Shown: positions 10,851 to 22,687, counted from the stretch's first letter. The stretch is DNA of 64,000 nucleotides from Lineus longissimus (GCF_910592395.1 NC_088320.1:12830501-12894500), one strand, 5' to 3'. Notes: generated from the letters alone by a model not told the origin. Translations and numbers: made by a program.

Positions 10851-12590
10851 ATGAACACTAGCTGCCTAAAAAACAGCGATCAGCTAAACAGATCGTTTGG
10901 TTGAGGGAGTTGGGAAAACGCCCCAATAAATTGAAGAAAAAAAGATAGATCGTATTGATGGAAAAATGGTAAAATAATTACCGTCATCTCAAATTCCTCA
11001 AAGTGTAACAAATGTACCACGACCAGAAACGTATGAGAAGTCCCAATCAACGTCTGAGTCTTCCCAAGGAAGTTTGAGAAACATTAATTATCTGTGGCTG
11101 GTGATCCAAGCGACATTTATTGCTGGAATATTTTTATGCAGACGAAGGTTTGCTCCAATTAAAAAGGAAACTACTTGTGGAAAATCCAACGGAAAATCCA
11201 ACGGTGAAACCCACGTTGATCCTTCTACTATAAAAATTGCCTCAAAACAACTCCCATTTCGAGTGATGGAACATATCCATTCCGGAGCAAACCCTCAAAC
11301 TCGTCGTGGCCTTTCCAGCGGGCCCTGTCGCTCCAATGATGCCTCACTTGCCAAGATTGTAGGAAAGATAAGAGAGTTATGAGCCTTCAAATTTTAAATT
11401 ATTTATTTTGTGAATGGCATCTCCTTTAACACCCCCTTTGGGTGGTCAAGCATAAAAATAAATTGTCCTCATCTCGCCCTTTCCAACGACACCTCACAGT
11501 GTCGGGTGAAAGACAACAAAGTTATTTTGTGTTCTACGACAGGATGTGTTGGGTCTAGTAAATCCTATTCCATCCCTTTAAGAGATTGCAACTTGGTTTA
11601 ACTTGGAAAACCAAAACGTACACAGGAATTAAAGGATCAACTGAGTTACTACAATATGGATGTTACTACTGCATATGCTCGGTACTCAAGACTTCACTTC
11701 CGACACAGATAATATTGACCTTTCACATTATATCTTAACTACAGTGATATATTTGTTGCTATGCCGTTAATGAACCGATCAATTATTCCCAGTTCCGGTA
11801 CGTATAGAAATCGCCGCAAAAGGATTTCAGATTTTAACGCGCTGATCGATGCAGAAAAATATGTTTTCATTTTATTCGCGCAGATCAGCTTTTAACACGG
11901 GTTTAATTGAATAGACGGAGTAGTCGTTGTCGGATGGTTGTATCTTGATAGTTGTGGGATGTTCAATTCAGTGTATTGGTGGACGATGGTTGTATTGAGT
12001 TTTTGATGGTGATATGAAGAGGAACCTTAGGAGGTTTTGAACATCCGAATATGCGATTGCGTGATATGTGTAGGATTTTTAGTAAATTATCTGACCTGTG
12101 TGTTGAGGTGTGTTGAAGTGATATTCGTTGTTTTTTTTCGGAAAACAGAGAGTGGGAAAAGTCGGGAATATTTGAGATTTGGATGTGTAGGATTTGGAGA
12201 CTAAGGTTTTTGGTGAAGGAAATGGTTTTAGGAATTTCAGGATTGGGGTAATTTAGTGCCTTTCGCCTTAACTGTGTATTATACGTCACAAGCATTGCCT
12301 AAAGTAGCTGTTGGAGCATTGAATGTCGGATCGGAGAATAGATCGGGGTAAATTTTCATTTTTGCAATTAATCAGCTGGATGGGGGAGGGCTCAACGCTT
12401 ATTACTTATACTATTAATCGTTTTTAAAAGTGAAGACATGCCAGTGAATTCGTTAATGGTGTATGTTGACGCTTTGAGTTGGGAAGCAGCAGTGTTATAT
12501 TGAACGCAAATGACTAGATGTATTATAGATAACATCAGACAATTCCATGGTGTTTGTTAAAATGGCGGTATCGCACATCTCTTATTTCAG
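10851..12590. other. Degenerate Polinton-flank sequence, no gene
   Basis: A basic stretch (PKKQRSAKQIVWLRELGKR, near 10864-10920) may be the C-terminus of the preceding protein. Beyond it, short frames at 11074-11382 and 11410-11601 show no family signature. A direct repeat (GGAAAATCCAACG) occurs at about 11178 and 11190. From 11700 to 12590 I see nothing that can be supported. Confidence 0.35.
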
Positions 12591-12743
12591 ATACCATCAA
12601 AGCTTTTGAAACCCTATTCGATACTGTCCGCAAGAACTGTGAAAACGACGAGCATGGAATTAAAAGCGATGCCATGCATGCATTTTTGCATTTGAGGGAA
12701 GGTGTGGAAAAAGATATTCACAAGCATATGGATCATCGAGAAG
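12591..12743 (+). CDS. Exon-like segment, family unknown
   Basis: A 153-bp open stretch is bounded by CTTATTTCAG (AG at 12589-12590) and the donor GTATGT (12744). It begins with two bases of a codon and ends with one, so it is phase-symmetric. The product is helical and charged (for example AFETLFDTVRKNCEND and HLREGVEKDIHKHMDHRE). The same entry and exit phases are used by the caspase exon at 22225-22374, so it could be an upstream exon of that gene, but 9.5 kb separates them and there is no other link. I do not recognise the domain. Confidence 0.4.
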
Positions 12744-14338
12744 GTATGTCAAACTAGTATCAATAGAGAAAAAACGACATCGTACCACTCAAATTGTATG
12801 ATTGGTGTACTCATAATTGGTGTATGTTATCTAAAAAGGTCACCTCAAACTTACTTGCTCTCTTTCACCGACCGCGTTGACTTTTTATCGACTTGGCCGA
12901 GAAAACACAAATGATGCTGAGTTTTTACCTAGGTCAGTCAAATCAAAGGAAAAACTCATGTGCCCAAACCAAGGGATAGTCAAGATAGAGCAACTCTATG
13001 TTTTTCTCACCAAAATGTGATTGTGAAGTTTCGTAGTAGAGTTTGTACATTAGTAATTTAGATAGCTCTAGAACTGTAGCCCCAATGTAAATTGGTTTGT
13101 TGAACACCATACTTATTTTTCTCATCAAATTGCAACAAATCCTTGTCGAATATAACTTCCGAATCGAACTTCAGATTGGCGTGTTTCCTCATTGCAACGT
13201 CGGGGGTCTGTCACCAACTCAACATCCTTCCTATTCCTTATGTTTTCACAGGTCTTACCGTAGAATGCACTGTTCATCAATTCGAATGAATCTTTCTCAA
13301 AGTCTGTTTTGGCCACCATTCTCTGTTTGGTGTTGAAATCGATATATTTTGCCAACCACTTTCTCCGCTTAAAACCTATGTCGTTGTGAATTTTTTTCAA
13401 CACCATTCCTTGCTTTAGGTAAAATTGCAGAATCCTGTAATGCACTATGTAGTTTTTTCTTATTTTTCTGATTCAAGATAAGTTTCTCAACTTTAGGTTT
13501 CTTCTCATCCCCCAACAATTACTTCTGGTAATCACTCAATTCCTCGTAGGAAATAAATAATGATTCTGGACAATACAGAAAATTCACCGACTTAAACTTT
13601 AGTTTTTCTTGGTATTCAAAGTTGACTTCAAAATAAAAACCTATCAGAGAATTTTCAGAAATACTCATTATCTTCTCTTCTGTTATTTCGAGTATTTCTT
13701 TGTAAACTCTGAAATCAGGCTCGGGTATCATTTGCAACATAGCCCAACCGTAAAGAATATTTGTTTTGACATCCAGAAGTTTATGTTGGTCATCAGCTTT
13801 GATATATCTAGTTCCCATCATCCCATAAATTCCAACCCTTTATTGCTTTTTCAAATAACAGAAAAGAATCAACTTCAGTTAATAGATCGAGATTGATGCC
13901 TGTATATTTAAGGCCCGCTTGTTAAGTATGACCAGGAGCGAAATAACAATGACAAGGATCGATTTCAAAATAGTTTAAATTGACATCTCTAAATTTTTCA
14001 AAAAGGTCTGCTAAAAGTAACACATCAGATTTTAGGTACAAATCGATAAAATTTCCATGGTCCCAACTCCCGCTGTCTTTCGCTTTGAAATGATCCCAAA
14101 TCCCTTTTGCTTTTTGATACACCTCCAGAGGTTCCATTTCATTTTTCAAATCGTTAAAAAACATATCTTCTCTGAGTGTTTCTTCGTTGTAATTTTCTTG
14201 TGAAGTGTAAAAAGAATATGGTACAGAACATTTCCTTCTCAGTAATTTGAAATCTTTGTTGTCTGGATAAAACTTCCTGGTGATTTTGAAGTCATCATCT
14301 ACCATTGATTTTGTGATATTGTCCAAACCGGTTTGACA

Positions 14339-14490
14339 GCGGATATAGTCCCCCTGGAGTCATAGTCCGGTAGCATTGTATTTGACCAATTAAGCAGCAT
14401 GATCTATTGTACCGCTAACCCTAACAAAAACATTTAGCAATGCGGGCTATTGTGACACGGACTATCAGCCCTAGGACTACTATCCCCGCC
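14339..14490. mobile_element. Small MITE (about 152 bp) inside the polymerase gene
   Basis: Imperfect inverted ends of about 30 bp (GGATATAGTCC...CATAGTCCG against, reversed, GGGATAGTAGTCC...GATAGTCCG) bracket a 152-bp insert. The flanks ACCGGTTTG (left) and ACCGGATTG (right) look like a decayed target duplication of about 9 bp. The polymerase coding sequence resumes on either side. No coding potential. Confidence 0.65.
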
Positions 14491-15100
14491 ACACCGGATT
14501 GCAGAAATCTGAAGGAATTTAAAAACCTAAAACAGCCAAACTGAAAGATTTATAGCCCTCTGCTGACTTGGGAAGTAATTTTAGTCTGTTACCCTTTGTC
14601 TTCTTAATCAGCGTTTTTTTAACCAGTGTTTTAATGAAAAGATAAGAGTCATAATGACTAAGCTTGTGGACGAAAATCGGGACAAAGTTGACGTGTTTTG
14701 CCATGAGGTTACAGAAGTTATGGGCTGCACCTCTGAACTCACCACTGTTACGATCATGATCCCAAACCATTTTTTCAGTGTTCTCAGTCTCTTCACGCTT
14801 CACGTCACGAGGTGAGCAACTACAATAATAGCAGTTTCCATTTTTCTTATCCAGCTCAAACTTTTCTTGCTCTTCGTTAGTCAACACCATTTCTAATTCA
14901 GTATTTAAAAGTTTCCCAAATTCATCTTCCTTCTGCATTAACCATACACAAAGCCAATCAACCACATCCTCCCCGCGGTATAAAAAATATGCGCTTTCTA
15001 AAAGTTCTGGATAGTGTAAATGAATGTAACATCCCACCGCAGAGCCTTTTTGGATTTTTATCGTCAGCATTTACTAGAACACCCTCGGCAGCAATTACAT

Positions 15101-16235
15101 TGGGTCAGGTCAAGTCTTGGGGTTGAGAAAGTGTTAGGTGTTGGTGTTGGTGTAGTGTTCGTGTAGGAGGCCTACCCCAACCCCCAACACCGAGCTTGGG
15201 TTGGACATCGGTGTAACACTTTGAGCAACACCAGGGTGACACCAGGTGTAAGGTCCCGGTAGGTCTAACACTGGTGAGTTGACTAGGTGTTTGAGTTCAC
15301 GCCATCTTGTTTTCTCGCTTCAACCAAAAAAAGACAATTTTACCCTTATTGGCGATTATTTTTGAGCCCTATGTGAGATGTGAGACCAGGATTTTTGTGA
15401 AGACTGCCGATTTCGTCTCGGCGCGGCCGAAGAGGAATCGGTGATTATCACATCAGCGGAGTTGACTGTGGAACGGCAAGAAAAAAATCGATATGTGAAG
15501 CCGCCTGTGTGTGACGGAAAAACTGTGTCAAAAGTACTATTTATACCAAAATTCCTTGTTTCTCATATCTTTATTTGGATAAAACATTACTCAAGGATTG
15601 TAATGAGTGTGACTGTTTTGAATGTCATCGCCTTTGTCGGACATTTGAGTGTTTTTGATGAACTCAAAATTTCACAAATTTTCCAATAAATGGCGGCCGG
15701 AAACGTCAACACGATCTGTCACTTTGATATTTTCGAATTTTGTTGTTTCTTCTGTACTTACAAATTAGTGAAGTATCTAGAATAATTTTAAAAAAAACAA
15801 TAGTTTGTGTGGCTTTGTTTGGCGCATGTATGCCTCTGTCGTGCTGATGATAAGCTAGTTGACCTGGACTCGTTATTTCACAAAAACTGGGACAAAAAAC
15901 ATGGCTGACTGAACACATTGACAACCTAAAAACTTGACCACTCCCAAACAGCTACCTCTAGGGGTAGGTGTTACACCTGTACATTTCTCCAATGCATTTG
16001 CCTTGTTTCTTCAGGTGGGCCAGGGTAGGTGTAACACTAGTGTCAGAAAAGTGTAACACTTTCCCAACACTAGTGTTGAAATCTCGGGGATTCCCTCCTC
16101 AAACACCGGTGTTACACCGGTGTAACCCAACACCGAGCAGGGTGGTCAAGTGTTGGTGTAGTGATGGTGTTACCTTGGTGACGGTGTTACACCAACACTT
16201 TACACTTTCTCAACCCCAAGACTTGACCTGACCCA
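15101..16235. mobile_element. Non-autonomous TIR element, 1.1 kb, inside the polymerase gene
   Basis: A perfect 33-bp inverted repeat starts TGGGTCAGGTCAAGTCTTGG at 15101 and mirrors at 16203-16235. Homology continues inward as variants of GTGTTGGTGTAACACC, a short motif repeated many times in both arms. The polymerase frame is interrupted exactly at these borders. No transposase is present. The target duplication is unclear: only AT on both sides is shared. I cannot assign a superfamily. Confidence 0.85.
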
Positions 16236-16860
16236 ATAAACCCGCTCTGTTTATCTTTTTAAGTGTCAGCCCGCGTCCTTTAAAATACCTCTCTTCGATT
16301 TGTAGTTTGATGTAATCCAAACATTTTTGTACAGAACCTTTTTTTTTATTTTTAAAAAACAACCTCAAATGGAGATTGGATGCCATGAAGTATTTCAGTG
16401 TTAATCTTTAAAAAAGAAGCTTTAGTGAAGTTAGCTTCCACATTAATACTTATCTTAAAATGGGAGGTTTTTAGAAGTGACAAAATCTCAACAAATTTAT
16501 GTTTGTAATTCGACAAATCTGTTATTTCCTGTGGTTGTTTAAATTGTACAGTTACAAAATCTGAAGGTAAATGTTTTTTTCCTTTCTTCCAAATTTATTT
16601 ATAATTTCTATTCCTTTAATTATCCCAGCCCTTGACAAAAAATCTTCCTCTCTGTGAGTTGTGAAGTATTACTAGAACTGTTAGTGGGTATCGAAGAATA
16701 CAACTCACGAAGTGGCACTTCACATGTAGACGGTAGTGGAGCAGGTAGTTCCTTTGGTGAAACAGGTGCTTCCTCTGGAGAAGCAGGTAACACATCAGGT
16801 AGTGAAGTAGGAGTGTTCGGAGGTGTGAACGTTCTATTTAACCCCTCTAATAGTTGCTTT

Positions 16861-17228
16861 GTGTTGTTTTTGTGTTTTTCAGATTTTATGTTGTGGTTGT
16901 AATTTTTCTTTTAAACTCGACAATATTCCTTTTTAGGTTAATACTTTATTCGTTCCATTTAAGATAAATGTTCTTTCTTAAACTGTTAGAAACTGTTAAA
17001 CTGGTAAATTCGTCTATTTAAGAAAAAAAAAGGATTATAAATGGAGAGCAAAAAAAGTGAAAATAAACTAGTTGAAAAGACCAAAAATCTATCTACACTT
17101 TAAGAAGATTTTAACGAAGATTTCAAACCTAAAACAAAAAGGAATAATGGTAAGCTTGAATACTTAGAAATTGATGTAAAATACAAAATCAATGATATTT
17201 CCAAAGCACAAAGTAAGTTTTGTGAATG
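16861..17228. other. Polinton spacer with a short + strand ORF
   Basis: AT-rich sequence between the polymerase leader and the second ATPase piece. An ATG at 17041 opens a Lys-rich peptide (MESKKSENKLVEKTKN), interrupted by TAA after about 20 codons; similar Lys/Glu-rich sequence continues to about 17225. It could be the start of another Polinton gene, but I cannot name it. Confidence 0.35.
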
Positions 17229-17501
17229 ACTGGAAATTACTCTACCTTTTCCGGTAGACACTACACTCTGACTGTTTAGTTACTAGTTCAGAAGAACAAC
17301 TCAGTTGTTAAGGACTACAGAGAAGACATTAGAATTTTAGTACTGTCTTTTAACAAGAATGAATCAGCCATGAAAGATGCTTTAGAAGAAAATATTGTAA
17401 TCCCTGAGGACAAAATACAGTACTACTTGGAAGAACTTAAGTTGAAAAAGGGGTCAAAATTCATCAGACTTCAACATCCCTTTTGCTTCATTCGTGTTTA
17501 A
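17229..17501 (+). pseudogene. Second packaging-ATPase C-terminus
   Basis: The frame reads FSGRHYTLTV, an in-frame TAG, then LLVQKNNSVVKDYREDIRIL, and ends with IRLQHPFCF just before TAA 17499-17501. It aligns block for block with the C-terminal third of the ATPase at 7250-7384 plus 10062-10117 but differs at many residues. It is therefore a separate gene copy, not a recent duplicate. The P-loop and Walker B parts are missing. It shows that two Polinton-type elements, or a partly duplicated one, contributed to this cluster. Confidence 0.75.
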
Positions 17502-17582
17502 TATGAAATGTAAACTATGAATGAATCTGACTACATCATAAGAGCAGGACTTCGTCTAGGGAGCAAAGCTCCAAACCTTGTT

Positions 17583-17687
17583 CTAATCTAATTCGATCAC
17601 TCTTCTCTTTCTACCCATAAAGTAATAAATCCCCAAACCTAAAACGCTCAATCCAAGGATAATCCAGAGATATTCGTATTTCTTCAT
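17583..17687 (-). CDS. Small single-span membrane protein, possible Polinton gene
   Basis: A 34-codon - strand frame from ATG 17687 encodes a short N-terminus (MKKYEYL), one hydrophobic span (WIILGLSVLGLGIYYFM) and a positive tail (GRKRR). The frame is open upstream to 17804. It is convergent with the ATPase fragment and ends 80 bp from it. Short membrane proteins of this design are common in Polintons and related viruses, but no family can be named. The positive charges after the span suggest an outside-to-inside orientation. Confidence 0.35.
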   Translation of the reverse strand: MKKYEYLWIILGLSVLGLGIYYFMGRKRRVIELD

Positions 17688-17804
17688 TTCACAACTTGGT
17701 TGATAGTAATCACTAAATTGAGGTTGTTTAGGAATTATTACTGGATTATGTAGGTTTAAGTGATTGTACATTGAAAATGTGTGAAAGCCGAACAAAAGCT
17801 CCAT

Positions 17805-19690
17805 GAGGAGGCCGAACGGAAGCTGTGCTAACAGGGACGAATCGCTGGGTCACGAGACGAGCACGGAGAGAAACTAACGTAAGATACAACTTGTATGAAT
17901 GATTCGAGGAATCACGAGGCGTCAAGTCTGTGTGCGTGCTGATGTAATGCAATTCGAACTTAGTGAAACAATTGAAACCGTAAAGTCTGCTCCCATCGCG
18001 AGAACTTATGTCGACACGCGCCGCTACTCAGTTAAAGTCATTTACAATACCCGAATATATGTTATTTTGTGAACTAAACTTGTATATTATATTCCCTTTG
18101 AAAACCTCGTTCAATTCCTTTATACACTGCATCGATCTAGTGCACAACGCGACAACCCACGGAACTCGCCTTAGAGTTCGTAACAGGTACCATAACTGAA
18201 GTTTTCCGCATTGCCAGTCTACCTTAGAAACCAAATTCATGTACGGGTCTAGTAATAATAGATAGACTAGCAATCACCCGTGCTCCTGTACCGGTACCGC
18301 TGCTTAATTTTTACGGGGGGTGTGGGGGGGGGGGGGATGCTGGATTCGGTGGAAGGATCGTAATAATCACCAGAGAGAAAAATGTGTATTTCATATTGAT
18401 TATAATTTGGCCTTTATTTGCCCCTTTAAAAGAACAACTGGTTATTTACAAATATGCTGATTAGATAATTCTAACTGAAACAACTTCTCCCTGAAAAATT
18501 AACTGAAAGTTTAAAACCGTGTTCAAGATAAGAGTCATTTTGGGATGTCAAGGTTCGGAGAAGCATAACAACTCCCCCCTATTTCAAGATGAGACGAATG
18601 GTTGACATGCTGTCGGAGTAATTGAATTACATGTAAGAAATTCAATGGGATCCGATGGGATAGTTTTTCTGGTACCTTACAATATATACATCATCAGAAA
18701 CTGGCCTGTATGCACTCGAATACGTTTTGGAGGAGACCTGCAACTTGAGGGCCTATTTAGCATGTCGTTGGTTTTGAGGATCAAGCCGTGTGTTGGTGAT
18801 TGTTTTGAGGTTTGCCTGTGTCCGATCAAATCCCTGCGACAAATCTGTAATGACTGCCTCGACAATCTTGGCTTTTTATAGCATGATGTGACGTTTTGAT
18901 GGGATTTGAATAGAATCTGTGAATATAGTGGGACTTTGTAGTTGTCGTTATATTGTATATGCACTTCATATGGATTTTAACATAGTCGACGATACGTTTT
19001 TTTATCGCGCCTTGTTTGTTGACGAAAATAACTTGCTGGTCGGGGTTTTCCCGTTGTTCCGGTAGGGTAGCTATCACAAGAATACTTACGCATTCGAGAC
19101 TCGGGAACGTGTTCGCCTGTTTTCAGTCCGTTCCAGAACGGTGGAGAACAGGGAGTCGAATACACCTTTGAAGTCAGCGACGGTCGGGCACCTGCAAAGA
19201 TGACGCACTTTGCCTCAACAGTGGTCATTAGGACGCAATATACAATCTTGTGACGTCACACCATGTAAATGGCAGCCTCCATGGACCAGTGCGTTCTTCC
19301 ATTTACCAGTCCCACTACTGAACGCATACATATCATTTCGAAGTCCAATGTTGAGGAAAATGGGGTGGGAGTATGGTCAAAATAGTAATGTTCTGGTTGA
19401 ATAGATTATGTATTCGGTGTCCAAGCACTGATATGACCATCAAAGCGTCCTAAACTCTATGAGGTATTCGAAATGTAACAGGGCAAAAGCATGACAGCAG
19501 CTCCTGCATGCTCTCCAGTGTTACATCACAAGATAGGACACCAAGATTTGGGCTTTCACAGTTTGAACACGGACAACAATACAGGGTTATCCAATCGAAT
19601 TGTCTGGCCAAATGATAAACTGTTAAGTTGGCCTGTAATTGGGGTAGGGCCTAATAGGCAGGATTTGAACAAATAAATGAATTAAACTAA
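17805..19690. other. No gene recognised
   Basis: No supported gene is visible. A poly-G tract lies at about 18317-18337. Open frames between 18008 and 19228 overlap on both strands and have no domain pattern. No terminal inverted repeat marking the right end of the Polinton was found. Confidence 0.4.
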
Positions 19691-19726
19691 CGAATGTTAC
19701 TAAAAAAAGGTTTATTGTTGAATCAT

Positions 19727-19756
19727 TCATCATCATCATCATCATCATCATCATTT
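19727..19756. repeat. ATC/TCA microsatellite
   Basis: About ten units of TCA/ATC, followed by related degenerate repeats to about 19800. Confidence 0.9.
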
Positions 19757-19799
19757 ACATCCGATTCAAACATCAATCCTTGTCATCATCATCCTCTAT

Positions 19800-20170
19800 C
19801 ACTTCGTCTTTTAATGGAGGCGGGATCACTGCGCCCTCATTTCAGTCAAGAAGAAGCCTGCTCAGCCACCATCCACTGTCGATCTCTCGTTCGGCCAATC
19901 TTTCCCAACCGAGACTGATCATACCGACTTATTCCTGGCGGGAAATCGGATCACAGTGTCCTTTCTCATTAGCATGCCCGATTTCCCATGCTTTCCATAA
20001 GGACTTGAGGTGGCTCTTAAAACTGGGGTCAACTGTTAAGTCCAAAGGCTTGAGAAGGGAGGATGGAGCCCTGTCAATTCGCTCGTGGGATTTCATGACG
20101 GGACAGGTGATGCCGTTGGGCCGGGTATTGATCTACAATGAGGGGAAGTTGTTTTTCCATCTCTCGCCAA
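19800..20170 (-). pseudogene. pogo/Tigger-like DDE transposase, C-terminal fragment
   Basis: The - strand reading contains a stretch typical of the end of the DDE domain of pogo/Tigger (CENP-B-like) transposases: SLLKPLDLTVDPSFKSHLKS followed by LWKAWE. In the family the (L/Q)PLD block follows the last catalytic residue. An in-frame TAG and loss of the upstream catalytic aspartates mark it as dead. It pairs with the helix-turn-helix piece at 20483-20896 on the same strand. The + strand frame at 19780-20208 is its antisense shadow. Confidence 0.5.
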
Positions 20171-20482
20171 AATACTGGAAAAAAAGACAAAAAGAAAATG
20201 AAACTTAGTTTTTTGTTGATTGACTATTAAATCGCATCAGAATGAGTGGTTCTCTTAAGCGAGGCGCATACAGAGTAATACGGCAGAGACGATTTTTGGG
20301 TATCTCATTTCAGCGTTTTTGGTGCAGTCGTATTCAGACACAAAACAAACAGTTTATGTGTGTGCATACCTACGCCTCGCCTCCTGGTATGACGTGATCG
20401 CTTCGGCTGTCTAAAGCAAAGTGACACGATTTTCTCTGGTGCCGTCTTAATGATTAACTACAGGCACCTGGGTCGAAATATT

Positions 20483-20896
20483 TCAAAGAAAAATCTCGAA
20501 AATGCCACTGACTGAAACAGCGCTTAATGATATTTTACTCCACTTGAGGGCAAAAGTTTTCCGTCCATTCCTGACAAAAAAATGAGGTACCCTGTTCATC
20601 TCGGCCATGCTGCCGAATTCTGCGTCGTATTCTCTCATTTCGTGTGCATTGATCACCCTTTCTACAATTTCCTCGTATTCATCTACCCATCTAGAGAAAG
20701 TCCATGGGTGGATACGATAATGGTTCGCAAATGAATGCATTGACCGGGCATGGTCAATGTCAATTGCATTGTTCAGCCTGAACGTGTCAACGTAGTCCAA
20801 TCGCTGATTTAAGCTGTAACCATGAAGATACCTCCTTTCATATCCTGCCTGCTCATTATCAGCCCCATCGTCATCATTGTCTATCGAAATCACCAC
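20483..20896 (-). pseudogene. Helix-turn-helix N-terminus of the same transposase
   Basis: An acidic start (ISIDNDDDGADNEQ) precedes a segment SLNQRLDYVDTF..SMHSFANHYRIHPWTFSRWV, followed by a second helical segment. The pattern of a repeated helix, a short turn and a FSRWV-like recognition helix fits the psq/CENP-B-like DNA-binding domains of pogo-family transposases. The ATG at 20896 is a plausible start. The catalytic centre between this piece and 20170 is missing or too decayed to read. I cannot exclude a domesticated gene. Confidence 0.4.
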
Positions 20897-22224
20897 ACAA
20901 ATCCAAAACGCAAAGCAAAAAGTTAATTCAAAGTAACCATCTTGACCAATCGAACCTCAAACCACAACTTATACACTCTAGGCCTGAGCCTACTACACCA
21001 CACGGTCCAACTTGTATTATGTTTTTTTTGATGTAATTTAGACCCTTTTGTGACTCGAGCTCTCCCCCATCAAATGAGTCCTATGTCGGACTTCGTCATT
21101 ATTTTGCCATGTTCGGTAGCAGGACAGGTAAATGAAAGAATAGAGTATTATGCAAAGTGATATCGGCTCAGAAGTTTCTGTGTCGTTGTAACAGCTCACT
21201 GTGGTTACGTTAATGAAGCGCAGAACAGATCCAATCTACTCACTCTTCGAAGGACGTATGGCAGTACTAAGGGCAATATTACCCAGATGTTGGCTGCCCT
21301 TCATGAGTAGTTCCCATCAACAAATTGCGCAAAAAAAAGGAAAACTTCAATTCTGATTGAATTATCATCGCGCTTTCCGACGGTGACTCCGATTTGACCC
21401 GAACCAGCTCTCCACGCATCGACTCTTTCTACGTGGAACGATGCACTAGTAAGGCGTTTCCTGGAGCTAGGATCTACCCCTTGACGTCATGGTGTTGGTA
21501 TAGATTTTTTCCGATGTCACGCTGATGGCGCTTGATGACCCCGCCACTGCGACGGTAAAGGGAAATGACACTTGCGTCTTAATAACGGGGGGGGGGGGGG
21601 GATTGGCATGAACTCGGCGTGAACTCACGTGGCGGGAAAGGTGTTTCGCGCCAGGATTAGCGCGTACTGAAAATAATAATTAACACGTTTTTCAATTATC
21701 TACGAGCTGAAACAAAATTGGAAAAACATCAAACACGTTCAGAAAAATACTGATGAACAAACCGAAGAACAAACATACTGCAATAATAACCCCAATGGTC
21801 CTTTAAGCGGTTGTAAATGCCAATTTAGTCATAAAAATTAAATTACAACAACATGAAACGATTTGTTTAATCCATCATAGTAACAATCTCCAAACATTCT
21901 GGGTAAAAGTATGCGAACAAAGGTGACTTGGGTTTTGAAAACAACAAATTTACCGGTTTTGCTGTATAACACTGTTTATTGGACTTGGCGTTATTGTTGG
22001 GCAACCTATGTTTATATTCCAGGTGAGTTGCATTTGCCCAATTATCTTGATTAGTCGAACCTCATTGGTTCACTGGAGTGTAGATCATCGCTGACCGAGA
22101 ATGAAACGATCATAAGTTTTAAAAGTAGTAGGTGAGAAAGCAAGTGGCCTGTGGCACAAAGGGCATGTTATATCATAGATTTGAAATGTTACAAAAAAGC
22201 AAACAAATGTTGTTTTTGTTTCAG
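20897..22224. other. No gene recognised, upstream of the caspase exons
   Basis: This contains a poly-G tract (about 21588-21601) and a 48-kb-like fragment near 21660-21820 sharing GAAACAAAATTGGAAAAA with sequence at about 48150. The caspase exons that would carry the catalytic histidine (SHG motif) were looked for here and not found. Confidence 0.4.
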
Positions 22225-22374
22225 CCAAAAATCAGCCAAATAAAGAACCGGAGTCCAAGCAGTTACACAAGGATGTAGAAGCAATTGTACGCCTATTTGA
22301 TAAACACTTTAAGATCATACACCCAGAGGCGGTTGCAAGAGAATTTTCCGCCGACAGATCGCAAGAACTTGCAG
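22225..22374 (+). CDS. Caspase exon, p20 region upstream of the active-site cysteine
   Basis: The exon follows GTTTCAG (AG 22223-22224) and ends before GTTAGT (22375). It enters with two codon bases and leaves with one, and joins the next exon to give the usual K-P-K segment. The sequence VEAIVRLFDKHF followed by RSQELA corresponds to the caspase helix and loop that precede KPKxFxIQACRG. An extra 10-15 residues (KIIHPEAVAREF) lie between these blocks compared with typical caspases. The 5' exons of the gene are not recognised. Confidence 0.7.
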
Positions 22375-22687
22375 GTTAGTATTTGTTTTGCAACAAATTA
22401 ATATATTGTGATTGGCCCCTATCTAGTATTGAGAGCAGGAAGTTACTGAGGGTTCATATAATCGTCTTCAGGAAATAGTTACAACATTTTATGGTAGGTT
22501 TCATAGTCGCAGAAATAGAATTTGGTCATTGATGAACTTCGAACTTATCTGATATATATATTGGTGGAATCATACAATACGCATTTCAGATATAGTGAAG
22601 GTGTTATATAAAGAAAATGTAAGAGCTAATAATTACAGATTATTGGTCGTGTGGATAGGATATTTGAATAATTTCCTTAATTTTCAG

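Larger units (their letters stand above)
12943..16640 (-). pseudogene. Polinton-type DNA polymerase B (protein-primed family), inactivated
   Basis: Reading right to left: a Pro/Ser-rich leader (about 16860-16660); an N-terminal segment with FVTVQFKQPQEITDLSNYKH (about 16600-16240); the exonuclease region with FVHKLSHYDSYLFIKTLVKK (15095-14519); the segment after DSFRFL-like sequence (about 14515-13922); motif A as LYGWAM (13821-13519); and motif B as NSAFYGKTCENI (13445-13125). The final piece has LLYLDYPLVWAHEF where YxDTDS motif C belongs, so one codon is missing and the second catalytic Asp is lost. The enzyme would replicate the element. It is split by inserts at 15101-16235 and 14339-14490 and by several frameshifts. 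It is convergent with the capsid/ATPase block. Confidence 0.9.

Noticed and set aside
19780-20208. 142-codon + strand ORF starting with a Ser-rich stretch
   Set aside because: The Ser tract comes from the TCA microsatellite and the rest is antisense to the pogo-like transposase remnant.
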